A stretch of DNA of 64,000 nt, taken from Cubamyces lactineus. Its lineage: Eukaryota; Basidiomycota; Agaricomycetes; Polyporales; Polyporaceae. The notes under the pieces are model-generated. The model did no database searches. It was not told where the DNA came from and worked only from the letters and a program-made list of their open reading frames with translations. The translations under genes and the position numbers were made by a program. Position 1 is the stretch's first letter. Every line of letters starts with the position of its first letter. The DNA is taken from positions 62,001 through 126,000 of the forward strand of contig JACDTU010000008.1 of NCBI GenBank assembly GCA_022376465.1, read 5' to 3'. Shown one piece after another: positions 39,774 through 50,568 of the stretch.

Positions 39774-39795
39774 GCACAGCGCACAGCGCACAGCG
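39774..39795. repeat. GCACAGC tandem repeat
   Basis: Three tandem copies of GCACAGC-like 7-mers, 30 nt before another 7-nt array. Confidence 0.75.
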
Positions 39796-39824
39796 ACGGT
39801 ACGATGACGGTGTTATGCGGCAAC

Positions 39825-39844
39825 TGAACGTTGAACGTTGAACG
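39825..39844. repeat. TGAACGT tandem repeat
   Basis: Nearly three tandem copies of the 7-mer TGAACGT. Confidence 0.75.
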
Positions 39845-40075
39845 CGCATGCGGCGCAGTCGATCGAGGGACACTGGGCCTGACGCGCGTGTCAGTGTGTA
39901 GACAGCAGCACTTCTCAGTATTTGCAACGGGTTCGTAGTACTTACGTGGACGACGCGCCGAATTCAGTCGCGCCATCCCCCGCGGGGCCCCTGACGAGGT
40001 TCTGCTGTCAGCCGGAAGTGCTTGCATGCGCGCTGCCAGTGGCAATACCAGGGCAATACCAGCCCCGGCCGTCGT

Positions 40076-40110
40076 CGCACGACGCACAACGCACGACGCA
40101 CGACGCAACG
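40076..40110. repeat. GACGCAC tandem repeat
   Basis: About five imperfect tandem copies of the 7-mer GACGCAC/GACGCAA. Confidence 0.75.
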
Positions 40111-40233
40111 CCAAGTCCACCTTCTGTGTGAGTTGTGGTCGGAATGGGTGCGCGGATCGAACGCCCGCCGTGATGCCATGCATATGCCCAGGTGGGCTGA
40201 GCCTCGTCGCGCCCTGGTGGATTCCCATCCGCC

Positions 40234-40257
40234 ACAGCAGCAACAGCAGCAGCAGCG
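40234..40257. repeat. CAG triplet microsatellite
   Basis: CAG/CAA triplet run, with no supported coding frame around it. Confidence 0.75.
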
Positions 40258-42966
40258 CGTTCGAAACTTGGAGTCGAGCGTACAGATCCCGCCACCGCGT
40301 CATTTTCGGGAGGCGTGGCAGGGTGAGATCTTAGTCTATTACGCAGGACATCGGTTCGCGCGGGTGCGGGGATGACGGGGCTGACCGTGCCTCGGGTCGC
40401 TGTGTGGATTCTAGGCGCAGGTAGCTCTGCGGTCCATGTGGACTCTCGAGCCTCATGTCTCAAGGCTTGCGACTCTGCGAGTTGCGCACGCGGGCGCGTG
40501 CAGCCACCGTCCGACTTTGTGAGATGGAAAGCTAATTGTTCGGGGCGTGTTGTTGTGTGGGCAGGTGCGCAGGCTGCGAAAGTGTGTACGGCATTGGCCG
40601 CTGGGGAGGGAAGGAGGGTTGGTCCGGGTCGGGGCTGCGTACATATGCATATGATCGTGCCACGATGCACGATGGACCGTGCGTGACACTACACGAGGAT
40701 GCGCGGTCCAGCAATCTCAGCTAAACACCAGTGCTCGCATCTTGCCACCGGAGTCGCCGGGGTTGGCCGCAGAGGAAACGAGGCAAAGCAGGGTACAGTA
40801 TAGCCCTGTGATAAACTTGGAGACGGGCTTCGGAACTGCTGGCGAGAATTTCGAGCTGGCCGACGAGGTGGATGATGTCGACATGGGGAAATGCAATGCA
40901 GCCGACCATCGCGCGAGGGTGACGATAAGCCGAGGTCGTGCGTCGTGCCCTGGGTATGTCCGATATCTGCATAGGCTTAGCCCGAGGTCAGGGCGGACAT
41001 AAGCCACGACACGACACCGAATTCGGGGATACGGGTTTGCTTTGTTAGCTGTTCGGAGGGAGGACGTGCTGTGTAGGTAAGTGCATCCTCGTCACGTCCA
41101 AATCCGGAGTGGGAGTGGTGGTTCGTGGATCGAGTCCCGCACCTCTGCAGTTCATCCGCCGTTGCCGTCGTGGCTGCAGGCTGGATAGAAGCCTCTGACC
41201 GTTGTCAACCTGCGTGCTTATCCGACAGGACCGACGCGCAGAACTGGGAAGCTGCCATGGGGGCGTGGCGTGCTCGTCATACGCGTGGCGGATGAGAACA
41301 TTTTGGCGTCGCGATGGCGTGTTCGGGCGATTGTGAGACAGGGAATCGACGTCGATCCGAGAAGAGAGCCTTGGCAGTCGTCATGAGCTGGTCATCGCGT
41401 CCATGATGCGAGTCGACGTCGGTGAGTAGCCTCGCCACCGCCACGCCTCGCCTCCGAACCGTCCCGCCGCGTGCCGCCTGCGCCCGCTTACCCCGCTTAC
41501 GGCGCAGACGCGAGCCCCACCGCCAGTGCCAGGATCGAGCTCGGGTTCGCCTCATCTCGCGAACTCGAACCGCGCGCCCCTGCAGGGTTGGCCTTTCTGG
41601 AGCTGCTCCCGGCGGAGGTTGGCGCTGCCCATGTCCCCATCCGAGATTCCCGCCGGCCCCGGCCTCTGAATCGCTCCAGCTGCTAAGCATAAGCTTCTTG
41701 GGTAGGTTTACTGCACGCTCACTGGCGCTCGTCGCTCGAGACCACGGTACGTACACTTTGTGCACGTGGCTCCCAGGCAGGGTTTTCTATCAAATATTGG
41801 AGGCCCCGTTGACCAGCCGGTGCACTGAACCCTAGGCCCAGTATTACGCCAAGATGACCCCCCCTCGCCCAGCAAGTCAACTAACGCCAGGGTCGGCGGC
41901 TTGCAGGTGCAGAACCGATGATAGTGCTCAATAGATGAAAGGATGATCAAGCACTGGCGCGGGCGACTGTCGACTTTACTGAAGCTTCGATGATTTCGAA
42001 TAAGGTTTGCAACTTCCTGCATTCAGTTGATGCCATTGAATTTGCCTTAGCGTGACTTGCCGTGTACACCCTCAATGACATTGGTGCATCGTGCAGGCCA
42101 CGAATCAAGCCAGTTAATGAAGAAGTACTAGCCGGTCGGCATGCCCTGCATGCGTAGGTCGTACAGGGCTACACTTCCAAGATACTAAGTTACGCCCGCC
42201 CGTTGAATACACCTTGATGTTCCTCTAACTCGTGCTGATACACGAAGCTCCTGCAGGAAGACATTGCAAACCCCGAGACCGAGTCCTCAGCGCACTCTAC
42301 ATTCACGCCGACGCTGGCCAAGTGAGTACAAGAATGCTATCTCCCCCTCGCGCGCAGCTAAAGCGCGATTATGACCACTGTGGACGCCCCTCACCGCATC
42401 CTATGCATACAGACGTGTAGGTTTGCGAGACACGGACGCAGGGCAGTACAAATGGACCTCAAACATACACCACGAGTGACGATAGCAGCGTGGCGACGGG
42501 GTGCTCCCAGTATATCACAGCGTCCTCTATGCAATGGCGAAGGCTCAAGGGCTCTTCTTCCGAAGGCCTGACAAACCCCCCCTCCCCCCCTGCTCAGCCC
42601 GCGCAAGCCCGGCCGCTCGCGACTGTATGGCGGGCACCGAGTCACAGACGATAGGACGATTCAGAATTCAGATAGGGGAGGGCGTCGTTGCCGCTGTGAT
42701 GGACCCATGGCGCGCGCGATGGCCGACGGCCGTCAGCGTCCCCCAAACGCGTCTCGTCGCCCATTTAAATACGAGGGGGCGGCTGGCCTACCGGGGAAGA
42801 AGCTCGGGCTGATGTGGTCGCTGTCTACGCCGACGCTGCGGTTAACGTTAACGGCGTCGGGATGCGTGTGGGGCTGGAGATAGTGTACATAGACAGACGT
42901 CGTAGACGTAGACGCATTGGGGGGAGAGATGGTGAATGTGAAGTGGGACGAGGTATACATACACCC

Positions 42967-43008
42967 AAGGAAAGGAAAGGAAAGGAAAGGACAGGAAAGG
43001 GGAAAGGG
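42967..43008. repeat. GGAAA pentanucleotide microsatellite
   Basis: About eight tandem GGAAA units with one ACAGG interruption, 190 nt beyond the 3' end of the HSPA12-like gene. Confidence 0.85.
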
Positions 43009-43198
43009 AACTCTGGAAGACCGGTAAGTGTGGAAGATACGATAGACGGTAGACCCTATATCCTGTCCCAGGGAACGGTATAACCAAGAAACGACGGCTC
43101 CAACTCTCGCGCTTTTGCTGCGTATGCGAATAGCGAGGTATCCATATCCAATCTTCCTCCGAAACAAGAGAAATCGCGTGTAGAGGGGCGCAGCCGTC

Positions 43199-46100
43199 CT
43201 ACGTGCGGTAGTCGAAGACGACCCGGCCCCAGTCTTGGCCTTGGTAGATGAGCACGCCGCGCACCTCCGCGCTGTCCAGCTCCAAGCCGAGTTCGAACTC
43301 TGTGCGAGACAAAGAAAAGAAAGAGCGTCAGTACGCAGTGCCGCACTACGCCGAATCGGGAGGAGGGGGGGGGGAGCGCGTCCATAGAGGGTCAGGCAAA
43401 AGCCTTGGCGTCCCGCCACGACGGGCTTGACTAGTGCACACCGACAATCGCAAATCGCGAAACGGAGGGGCGCTGCCTATCCGCGCCTGCGACCTTTTGG
43501 ACGCTGGTGAGATGAACGCGCACAAAGTACCAGCTCATGGTGCTCGGGCAGCGGCATCTCGAACTAAGCAAGGTCCAGCGCCAAGATCTGGCTAGAACAC
43601 TGCCTGCCAGCCTGCTCCACCCTCCGACCGAGCGATCGTGTTGTTCATCGATCGCGAGCAGAGGGGATGACGAAGGGTGCGCGCTCGATCGCATTTTGGA
43701 AGCAAGCGAGGCGGGGAACGAAGGAAGGAGGGCAAAGAGGAAGAGGAGGACGAAGAGGACAGGGCAAGCGAATCTGACGCACCGGTGTAGAACCCGTCCG
43801 GAGTCGGCGCGCTCGCGTGCCGCTGGAAGCTCGGGAGCGCACCGAGATCGATCGTCCACTGGCACAGCTCCATGATCTCGCCCTGCGCGGCGCAGGCAGG
43901 CAGACGGGGACAGGGACGCAGATGACGTGACGTGTTGAATGGGGCAGCAGAAGGGCGAGGGCGAGAAGGCGAGGGCGCAGGGAGAATGGGCGGGAAGGTC
44001 AGTCATGGGCACACACTAGCGTGAAGCGTGCCTCCGATCCGGCCGAGGCGCGCGCGCGTATGTTTTTTGCACATCATACTGCAACACAGTACATGAAGCG
44101 CGCGCGCCAGGCGGGACGGGGCGGGCACAGATGGGTGGTAGGCGCGGCTCACCTCGTCTGTGTACCGCATGATCTTATCGCTGTCCGAGGTGTACAGCAC
44201 CGCGACGAACATCCGGTCTGGAAGAGGTGTAGGTCGGATGCACAGGCGCGCGTGAGCGTTTTGCGGGATTACAGGAGGGGGACGCAACGTAGACGTCAGT
44301 AAGTGCGGCGAGACGGGTCAGGGGCGTATGCCGTCAGGCCGAACGACGTACCGCTCGGAGTTTGCGAGAACTTGCTGCTCGCCGCGGCGTCACGGGCGAA
44401 AGAATACATGCAAGGGGTGCAGTTGCGTTGGTGCGGTGTGGTAGAGGCAGAGGCCCATCCATAATCGGTCAGAACGCAAGAGGTCAGAAGACACGCCGCC
44501 GTCGGCGTAGAGGTGGACATCCGGCGTACCAGAACATCCTCTTGAGCCGCTGCCTGCGCATGTCCCGAGTCCAGAATCAGCACACGCGCACACGGGCATC
44601 AAACTATGCAATAAACCGCTGCCAGCGGGTCGAGCCCGCTGGGGCCCTCACCCCCGGGGAAACGGGGCGACGGAGCCGCGGCGACGCACCCTTTCCGCAA
44701 TATCGCGCCCTTGGCCACGAGATACTGCAACCTGATGGGACGCCGGCCGGATCGGTCAGCGTGCTGTCTCTCTCTCGCTCGCTCCGCGCGCCCGCGCGCG
44801 GGGGCACGGCGGCTCGCGCGTGTCGGGAGCGACTTGCCTGTTCTCGCATATGGCGACCCCGGCGTCGTTCTCCCGGATATAGCCTGGTCTCTTCAGCCAG
44901 TCCTCAGGCTCCGCGGGTAATTTCACCTTGGGAAGCAGGGGTGCGAGGGTGAGTAAGGGTGGGTAAGGGAAAGTCGCAGCGGGTGCGGAGCGCAGGGCTA
45001 TCTCAGGACGCGATAGCGCGGCGCCCGGCTATCGATGCCTACCTTTAGCATGTATGACCGTGGCGCGACGACGCTAGAGACAAGCGGTCGTCGAGCGAGA
45101 CCGTATTGCGCCGCGCCCCGTAGTGTGGCCGTGTCGCAGTCTGAAGGGCGTGCGATCACGCGAATGCGCGCCTGGAAGTGTTCCTGAGGGCATCACAGCA
45201 AAGGACACACTGTACGTCAGCGACAGAATGTTCTACGCAACGGCGCACGCCGACAAGCCACGAGAAGGCGAGCCAAATCGCGCACACACCTTCACTTTGC
45301 GGAAGAGGTACTCGCTAGCTGAGAAACCTCCCACGAGCAGGAGCGCGTCGAGCCGCTGATCCACTTTCTTTGTCTGCGCTTCGATCAGCTCGAGGACCTG
45401 CAACGAAGCGGTGCGGTGCCGTAAGTGACCTCGACATGGGAACGCAGGGGCTCGAGAGCCCGGTTATTAAGCTGGCTAGACAGACCTCGTTCACGACAGG
45501 GTCGAACACCTCCCGCCGCAAGAGGTTCCCAGGGATCGTCACCTCGCCGTTAATCAGGCCCACGGCAGGGTCGTCTGGGTCTTCAACATTGAAGCAGGTG
45601 AAGTGGAACATCTTGTCTGCAAGCGAGCCAAGTGCGCCTGATCAGGATGCGTCGCCGCGAGGCAAAGTGCAAATGGGGACCGCCGCGGCCGCCCTTACCG
45701 TCGTCTTCTTCTCCCATGTACCGCAGCTTCTCTGTCTCGCTAAAGTTCTCCATGAAGTTCGCGAGGCTCACACGGTCGAGGTGGACGGGGTGGTCCGCGA
45801 GCAACGTCTTCATGAGCTCGCGGAAGCGCAGGTCGAGGAACAGCGAACCGCAGTTTGCTCCGGAGCGGGCGCACAACTCGGCGATCTCGAGGTTTGCGAG
45901 CATTCCCATCACCTTGTACACGGCCAAATCCTGCGAGGAATGGACGTCAGGTTTTGTGCGTGCGCAGCCGCGGCCACCTCGGGCAGATATGACGTACAAC
46001 GGTACCACCGCCGGCGTCACAAATCATGAAGTTCTGGTTCGGTGCAAGCCTGTGTACATCTGTCATGGCAGCACAATGTACCGCCGCAGCCTCAGGTTCA

Positions 46101-47521
46101 CTTTATGGCAAAGAATGAGCCTCGTTCGGTTCATGGAATCGGAGTACTGTAAAATGAGACTCCCACCTGATGATGTGCAGACGTTCCCTCCACTCATTGT
46201 CGCCGGGCATGGCAGATCGAACGAGCCCGGCGGTAATGGCGGCATCCCGCATGATCTGGCACCCAGTAGCGTCCCAGGCGGCAGGCACCGTGAGCCACAC
46301 GTCCGCGGTGTCTGGTGGAGCGGGGAAGTGCGAGCATGAAGATGCGGAGATCTTCCGAGGACGAAGAGCGAAGCATACCTAGGTCGGCGACGGCGCCGAT
46401 TTCTCGCGTGATTTGTTGCCTTGCGTAGTCCCACAGGCATGTGAGGAAGTCGACGATGAGATCGATAGCCCGTTTCCCTGGCTGGCGCGCGACAGGCGGC
46501 CGGCGTGAGCATCGCCGAGCAACGATGCGACTCCGTCAGTGGGAGGAAAACTCACCGGTAATGCAGGTAGGCGGGGATCCACATTTGACTCATCTCGGAG
46601 AGCCTGTGGCTCGAGGAATAGCTTGAACCTGGAGGCCTATCTGTCAAAGAGTGCAGCCACCGGCTTGCAGGTTCGCACGGCACGTACCATTCACACTTGA
46701 TCGCACCTGGGATGGGACCCGCATTCTTAGCCTCAATACCCCAGGCAAGAATCTGTCCGTTTTGGTCGTACAGCAGGCACGTCGGGATCTTCCTGAAGGT
46801 TTCGAAGGATCCTGGCCAGTTCAGTATCTGCTGGACTTTGCCGGCGGCGATACGGGAAGATCCATATGCCTGAGCAAATGCACGGAGGAATCAATACCGA
46901 ATGTATGACGAGTGAACAGAGGCCGCTCGGCACGTACGACGCCCGAGAAGGTGGTACCTGATAGATGAACCTTTAGCCTTCTGGACTGTGAACCACGCGC
47001 CCAGGAAACGCACCAAAGTCGATAGAAACGGACAGCTTTCGCTCGTCAGCGAATGCCGATTGTTGAGGTACCATCGGCGGGCTGCTCCGTCGCGCGGTGA
47101 AAGACATGTTCAGTGTGCGATCTGGGCTTGTTCTCGCCATGGGTGGACTCTGGACTGGACTGAATCCGCCATAGATACTACTCGTGGTCCCTGGCGGAGG
47201 AGAACCCGATTTCTGTGATTGTAGCGCACCATTGGGAAACAGACCGAGCAGCGGAGATGCCTGTGGTGGAGATGGAATGAATGGACCCTGTGGGGGCGGA
47301 GATGCCTTAGATTCCCATGCTGCGTTCGCACCCTGGAGAGTCGGTGGGGGAGGCGTAGGACCCGAAGGCGGTTGGAATGATTTCTCTCCTGACCATTGTG
47401 GTAATGGCATGGTCGGTTGAGGACCAGGCTGCTGCGAAACCAGTTGTGATTGGAAGGGCGTAACATGTTGTGCGGCTTGTCCGTTGAGGACCTTGTCGTC
47501 GGGTTCGCCGCAGCAGCTCAT
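43199..47521 (-). CDS. HSPA12-like Hsp70-family ATPase with proline-rich N-terminal extension
   Basis: Divergent Hsp70-family (actin-fold) protein of the HSPA12 type; the cellular role in fungi is unclear. About 18 exons, roughly 750 residues. It starts MSCCGEPDD, then about 150 residues rich in Pro, Gln and Ser with no structure visible. The ATPase follows: SVSIDFGTTFSGVAYGSSR (phosphate 1), ILNWPGSFETFRKIPT, WLTVPAAWDATGCQIMRDAA, SEPEAAAVHCAAMTD, MICDAGGGTVDLAVYKV (phosphate 2), LRYMGEEDD, LLLVGGFSASEYLFRKV (adenosine site), TLRGAAQYGLA. It ends ELDSAEVRGVLIYQGQDW. First exons are 47014-47521, 46938-46957 (20 nt), 46688-46869, 46556-46628 and 46379-46481. The donor at 44837 is GCAAGT (GC-AG). 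Two further exons are 24 and 23 nt. There is no substrate-binding domain of classical Hsp70. Confidence 0.87.
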
Positions 47522-49446
47522 TGTGGTCGAAGTTCGAGATATACAGCGGGGGTCCGTGCGGCGACGGCGACGACAGAGAGGACGGCAGCGAGCACAGACT
47601 TGGCCAGGCGGACTGGCAGGCACGAGAGCTTGTCATGTTCTGGGCAGGCTAGCGCGTCCGCACCTGTCAAATATCGGGCACCGCCTCCTGCAGTTGATAG
47701 ATGACAGCCAACTTGCCCCTTTCGCTTCCTCGGCCCGGCGTCTCCTGGATCGTCTCGTCCACGTGGCCGCCATCTCCAGCCGAACCATGGGCCTGCGTTC
47801 CCCCGCTTGCGCCGATGGCCGGGACGGGTCAAACTGCCAACTCCAGCACAATGCCAGCTGTGAGTGCGAAGTATGATCTGAGGTAACCGCACGAAGCATT
47901 TTATCTGGCAGTAGAATGTGTTTCACACTGATAGGTCGGACTTTCAGAAACCAGGTAGCGTGATCATCATGGCCAATTAACGAAGAGGATTTCCCAGTTT
48001 GTGTACGCACCTCCCATGCATGCAACTGGGGAAAGCCGATTCCTTGGGAGGACACTGTCAACGCAATCCTTCTGGCGTATTGGCCGTAAGATCAAAACCC
48101 GTACCATGGATTCAGCTACACCGTACGTACATCGTTCCTCTTCCTAAATGGGCAAGTCCGTACACTGGCAGTTCAATTTCCTACTATCAAATCCTCCGCG
48201 GAGGTTGATCATGACATCGGTGGCAGATGTCAGAGCCGCTTCCAAGGATGGCTGCCACTTACACGGGGTGAGTGAATTTATGCCGGTCTGCACTCCGACA
48301 CGGTCATCCCGATGATGTTCGTGGTCGGCGGATGGACGATCGAACAAGCACTCGTTTCTATATATGCCTCATTCCTCGCAGCGCATGGAATATTGCGCGG
48401 GTCATGCGGATAGTTGTGGGGTACGCCTGCTTTTCCTTCGCCCCGGAGAGCCGTAGCTCCATACGCGATATAGATGAACTGGTATGCAAGTTAGCCATGA
48501 GGCAATAGCCATCTCTCACGACTCGGATGTTGTACTCACATAGTTCAGCGGCAGTGTGAGGCCGCTTCTGGCAAATGTTCTGTTGGCGTACTGGGCGTAC
48601 TCATCGACCGTCTTGGTTAGCCTGACTTATCAACGCCCGCCCATGGACAATAAGTACAAGAAAGGCTTACCTTTCGAATGCATTCCCGGTGCTGTCTTCG
48701 TGCCGGTAGAACTCCGGAGATCCCCTCATCCGACACGGATATTCGGCTTGCATGCAGCAGCATCGCGATGCCCCCCGATCTGACCAACCGCTGATGAGGA
48801 ACTCGTGCTCTTTGGACTTCCAAGCCGGGCGCATACAACATGGAAAATTCAATTACTTGCGTAGCTATGCCTGTGGGTGATGTTCTTGACCCTTCGCTGT
48901 GCTAATCCATCGATGAGACGCATAGTGGTGACGTCTGCTATGACATCCTACTCATTGCGATGACCAGGTGAGTCGCGGCTGTCCCACACCAACGATCTGG
49001 TATAGATAGCGCTGATCAGGTCGTCTAATCAACTGAGGGTGTTACTGATGCGCATATACCCATGTATGTATGACTGACCGGGACTGGGTACCGACCTGTA
49101 CAGTGTGGACGTTGTTAGACAGTTCATGCGTATATTCTAAAGTGTTGAGACTTGCCTTGAGTCAGGATAGCTGCAATTATGCTATATGCTACTTCAAACG
49201 CAGCTAATGTACGGCAAGCGAGAATTTTTGGTTCAACTTGTTGAACGTGGGGCTCGCGAGCATGGGGCTGGTGGGAAAAGGCTGCATCTAGGTGACTTGC
49301 CAAAAAGAGAAGTCCCCGGCGTTTGCCGAATCATCACCGGGCTACTCGACTTGGATTACACGGACGGCAGCATACACTCAGCGTCCTCCACATCTCCCCG
49401 CACTCCGGGCTGCTGTTGAGATTCTATCTTGGCCAGCACTCGTATC
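47522..49446. other. Intergenic with possible decayed gene on the minus strand
   Basis: 1.9 kb between the divergent HSPA12-like and UQCC2-like starts. On the minus strand, around 48850-48550, two segments look coding and are joined by a plausible intron: GSPEFYRHEDSTGNAFER (ending near 48672) and TVDEYAQYANRTFARSGLTL (starting near 48613). No start, stop or family could be assigned and frames break downstream. It may be a gene remnant or a coincidence. Otherwise it holds two promoters. Confidence 0.25.
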
Positions 49447-49838
49447 ATGTCCGCGGCATCAAGTACACTGAGGCAGCAGATGCAGCGCATTGCTGCAAAA
49501 TGGCCCGGAGACCCCTTTCGTCCGAACATGCAGCTGAAGACCTTCCTGGAATCCCTGGCCGAGCACCCCAATCTCACGCCCGCGGCGGTACGAACGGCGC
49601 GTGCCCTCCAGAACGACGAGTTCAAGAAGAAGGTGCGTGCTCTTGGTCCGTACAGTTACGTGTAGGGATGCTGAACGGTGGACGGCATGTGGTTGCGCAC
49701 GTTCAGTACGCGCTCTCTGAGAAGATCCTACAGCCTGCATCCTTCCCGAACTACTACACGCGCCTCGTCGAGGCGTTCGACAAGAGCGCGAAGGGGATCG
49801 GACGGCCGTGGTGGAAGATTTTCTTCAATGTTTGGTAG
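49447..49838 (+). CDS. Ubiquinol-cytochrome c reductase complex assembly factor, UQCC2/CBP6-like
   Basis: Small mitochondrial protein; in yeast and man the family binds new cytochrome b for complex III assembly. Two exons (49447-49632, 49707-49838) give 105 residues. The pattern RIAAKWPGDPFRPNMQLKTF, then a helical ALQN segment, then SFPNYYTRLVEAFDKSAKGI and the ending GRPWWKIFFNVW, fits fungal members of this family: a WPxD motif near the N-terminus and a short helical protein. It is basic, consistent with a matrix protein, though a long presequence is absent. The ATG at 49447 is the first in frame. The assignment is by pattern only and moderately sure. Confidence 0.65.
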
Positions 49839-50568
49839 AGAATGTATCCCGCGTTCCCAGCGATATGTTCTGGCCGCCCTCGTGCGTCCCCAGTAAGCAC
49901 GTCCGCTTCACAAGGTGTGCCGCCTCCAGCTCACCGCAGCAAGGTACGCCGTATGTTTGGTGCCCACATGCACGCCACTCTTTCGCAATATTGCACCCTA
50001 GGCTAGGCTAGGGCTCGACCTTGGACGTGCCGTCGTCGTAGAACTCAACGCCGCGTTTCGAACGTGTGAGTCTACGGTGCCCCGGCTGCGCACGCTGACA
50101 TCGCACGACGTCGCTACCGTCGTGTTTGATCACCCACTGTACCCATCTGGGAATATAGAGCACTGTGCATATACTCGCCCTCACAGAATATCTGATGTTC
50201 CTCTCGCACGTTCCTCGGCACAATCGTCTTTCGTCACAAGTAGAAAGGTTCGCGGGAGAAGGTTCGACTCGAAAACCGATAAAGAGATCTTCTGCGAGTC
50301 AATATGCTGGGGCTGATAGGTGTGAGTGCTAAATATGCTACAACTAAGGCCGCGGGCACACTCCATGGGCATGGCCACCACATCCCACCCCGCCTGCGAA
50401 GAAACGTGTCGCTCGTGAAAAGGGGGACGTTCCCAGTGTAATAGACACACGTCCTTCGCAGCTCCCGCTCCAAGTCGACCATGTCGAGCCTCACCGGTAC
50501 CGTACGTTTTCGTCGCCGATTGGGTAGCTCGCACGGGCGTGGACATGCGTCCCAGACAGTCCAAGGCC
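49839..50568. other. Convergent 3' flanks of UQCC2-like gene and NOC2
   Basis: 730 nt, long for a convergent gap here. It contains one candidate small minus-strand gene (listed separately at low confidence). No RNA gene was recognised. Confidence 0.35.
50008..50546 (-). CDS. Doubtful small protein, unrecognised
   Basis: A frame beginning MSTPVRATQSATK at 50544-50546 runs to about 50184. It can then be spliced, through a short 38-nt intron, to WVQWVIKHDG...RGVEFYDDGTSKVEP with a stop at 50008-50010. The C-terminal part looks coding, but the intron is shorter than any other here and I recognise no family. It could be chance frames in the 3' flank of NOC2. Confidence 0.22.

Larger units (their letters stand above)
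37448..43198. other. Large gene-poor, simple-repeat-rich stretch
   Basis: 5.75 kb between the lactone oxidase start and the HSPA12-like gene stop. Both strands were read and no spliced conserved protein, tRNA or rRNA was found. Many short frames exist but are compositional. Several tandem microsatellites are listed separately. A CT-rich run lies at 38880-38903 and a T-run at 38127-38136. This is the least explained part of the window; it could hold lncRNA, decayed elements, or genes too divergent to see. Confidence 0.4.

Noticed and set aside
40008..40670. 220-codon minus-strand frame
   Set aside because: Overlaps several equally long frames on both strands over microsatellites; low-complexity text with no domain.
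41120..41160. tRNA B-box-like GGATCGAGTCC
   Set aside because: One mismatch to the B box and no matching A box or foldable cloverleaf within 90 nt.
32100..43198. Search for transposons, terminal repeats, reverse transcriptase or mating pheromone genes in the gene-poor island
   Set aside because: No RT, integrase or transposase motifs, no paired terminal repeats, and no short frame ending in a CaaX box with the expected context was seen by eye.
47884..48850. Idea that the fragments belong to a cytochrome P450 or a GH35 glycosidase
   Set aside because: Some residues fit each family superficially, but motif order is wrong for GH35 and no heme-binding or I-helix motif is present for P450.
50250..50280. 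B-box-like AAGGTTCGACTCG
   Set aside because: No A box upstream and no acceptor stem; not a tRNA.
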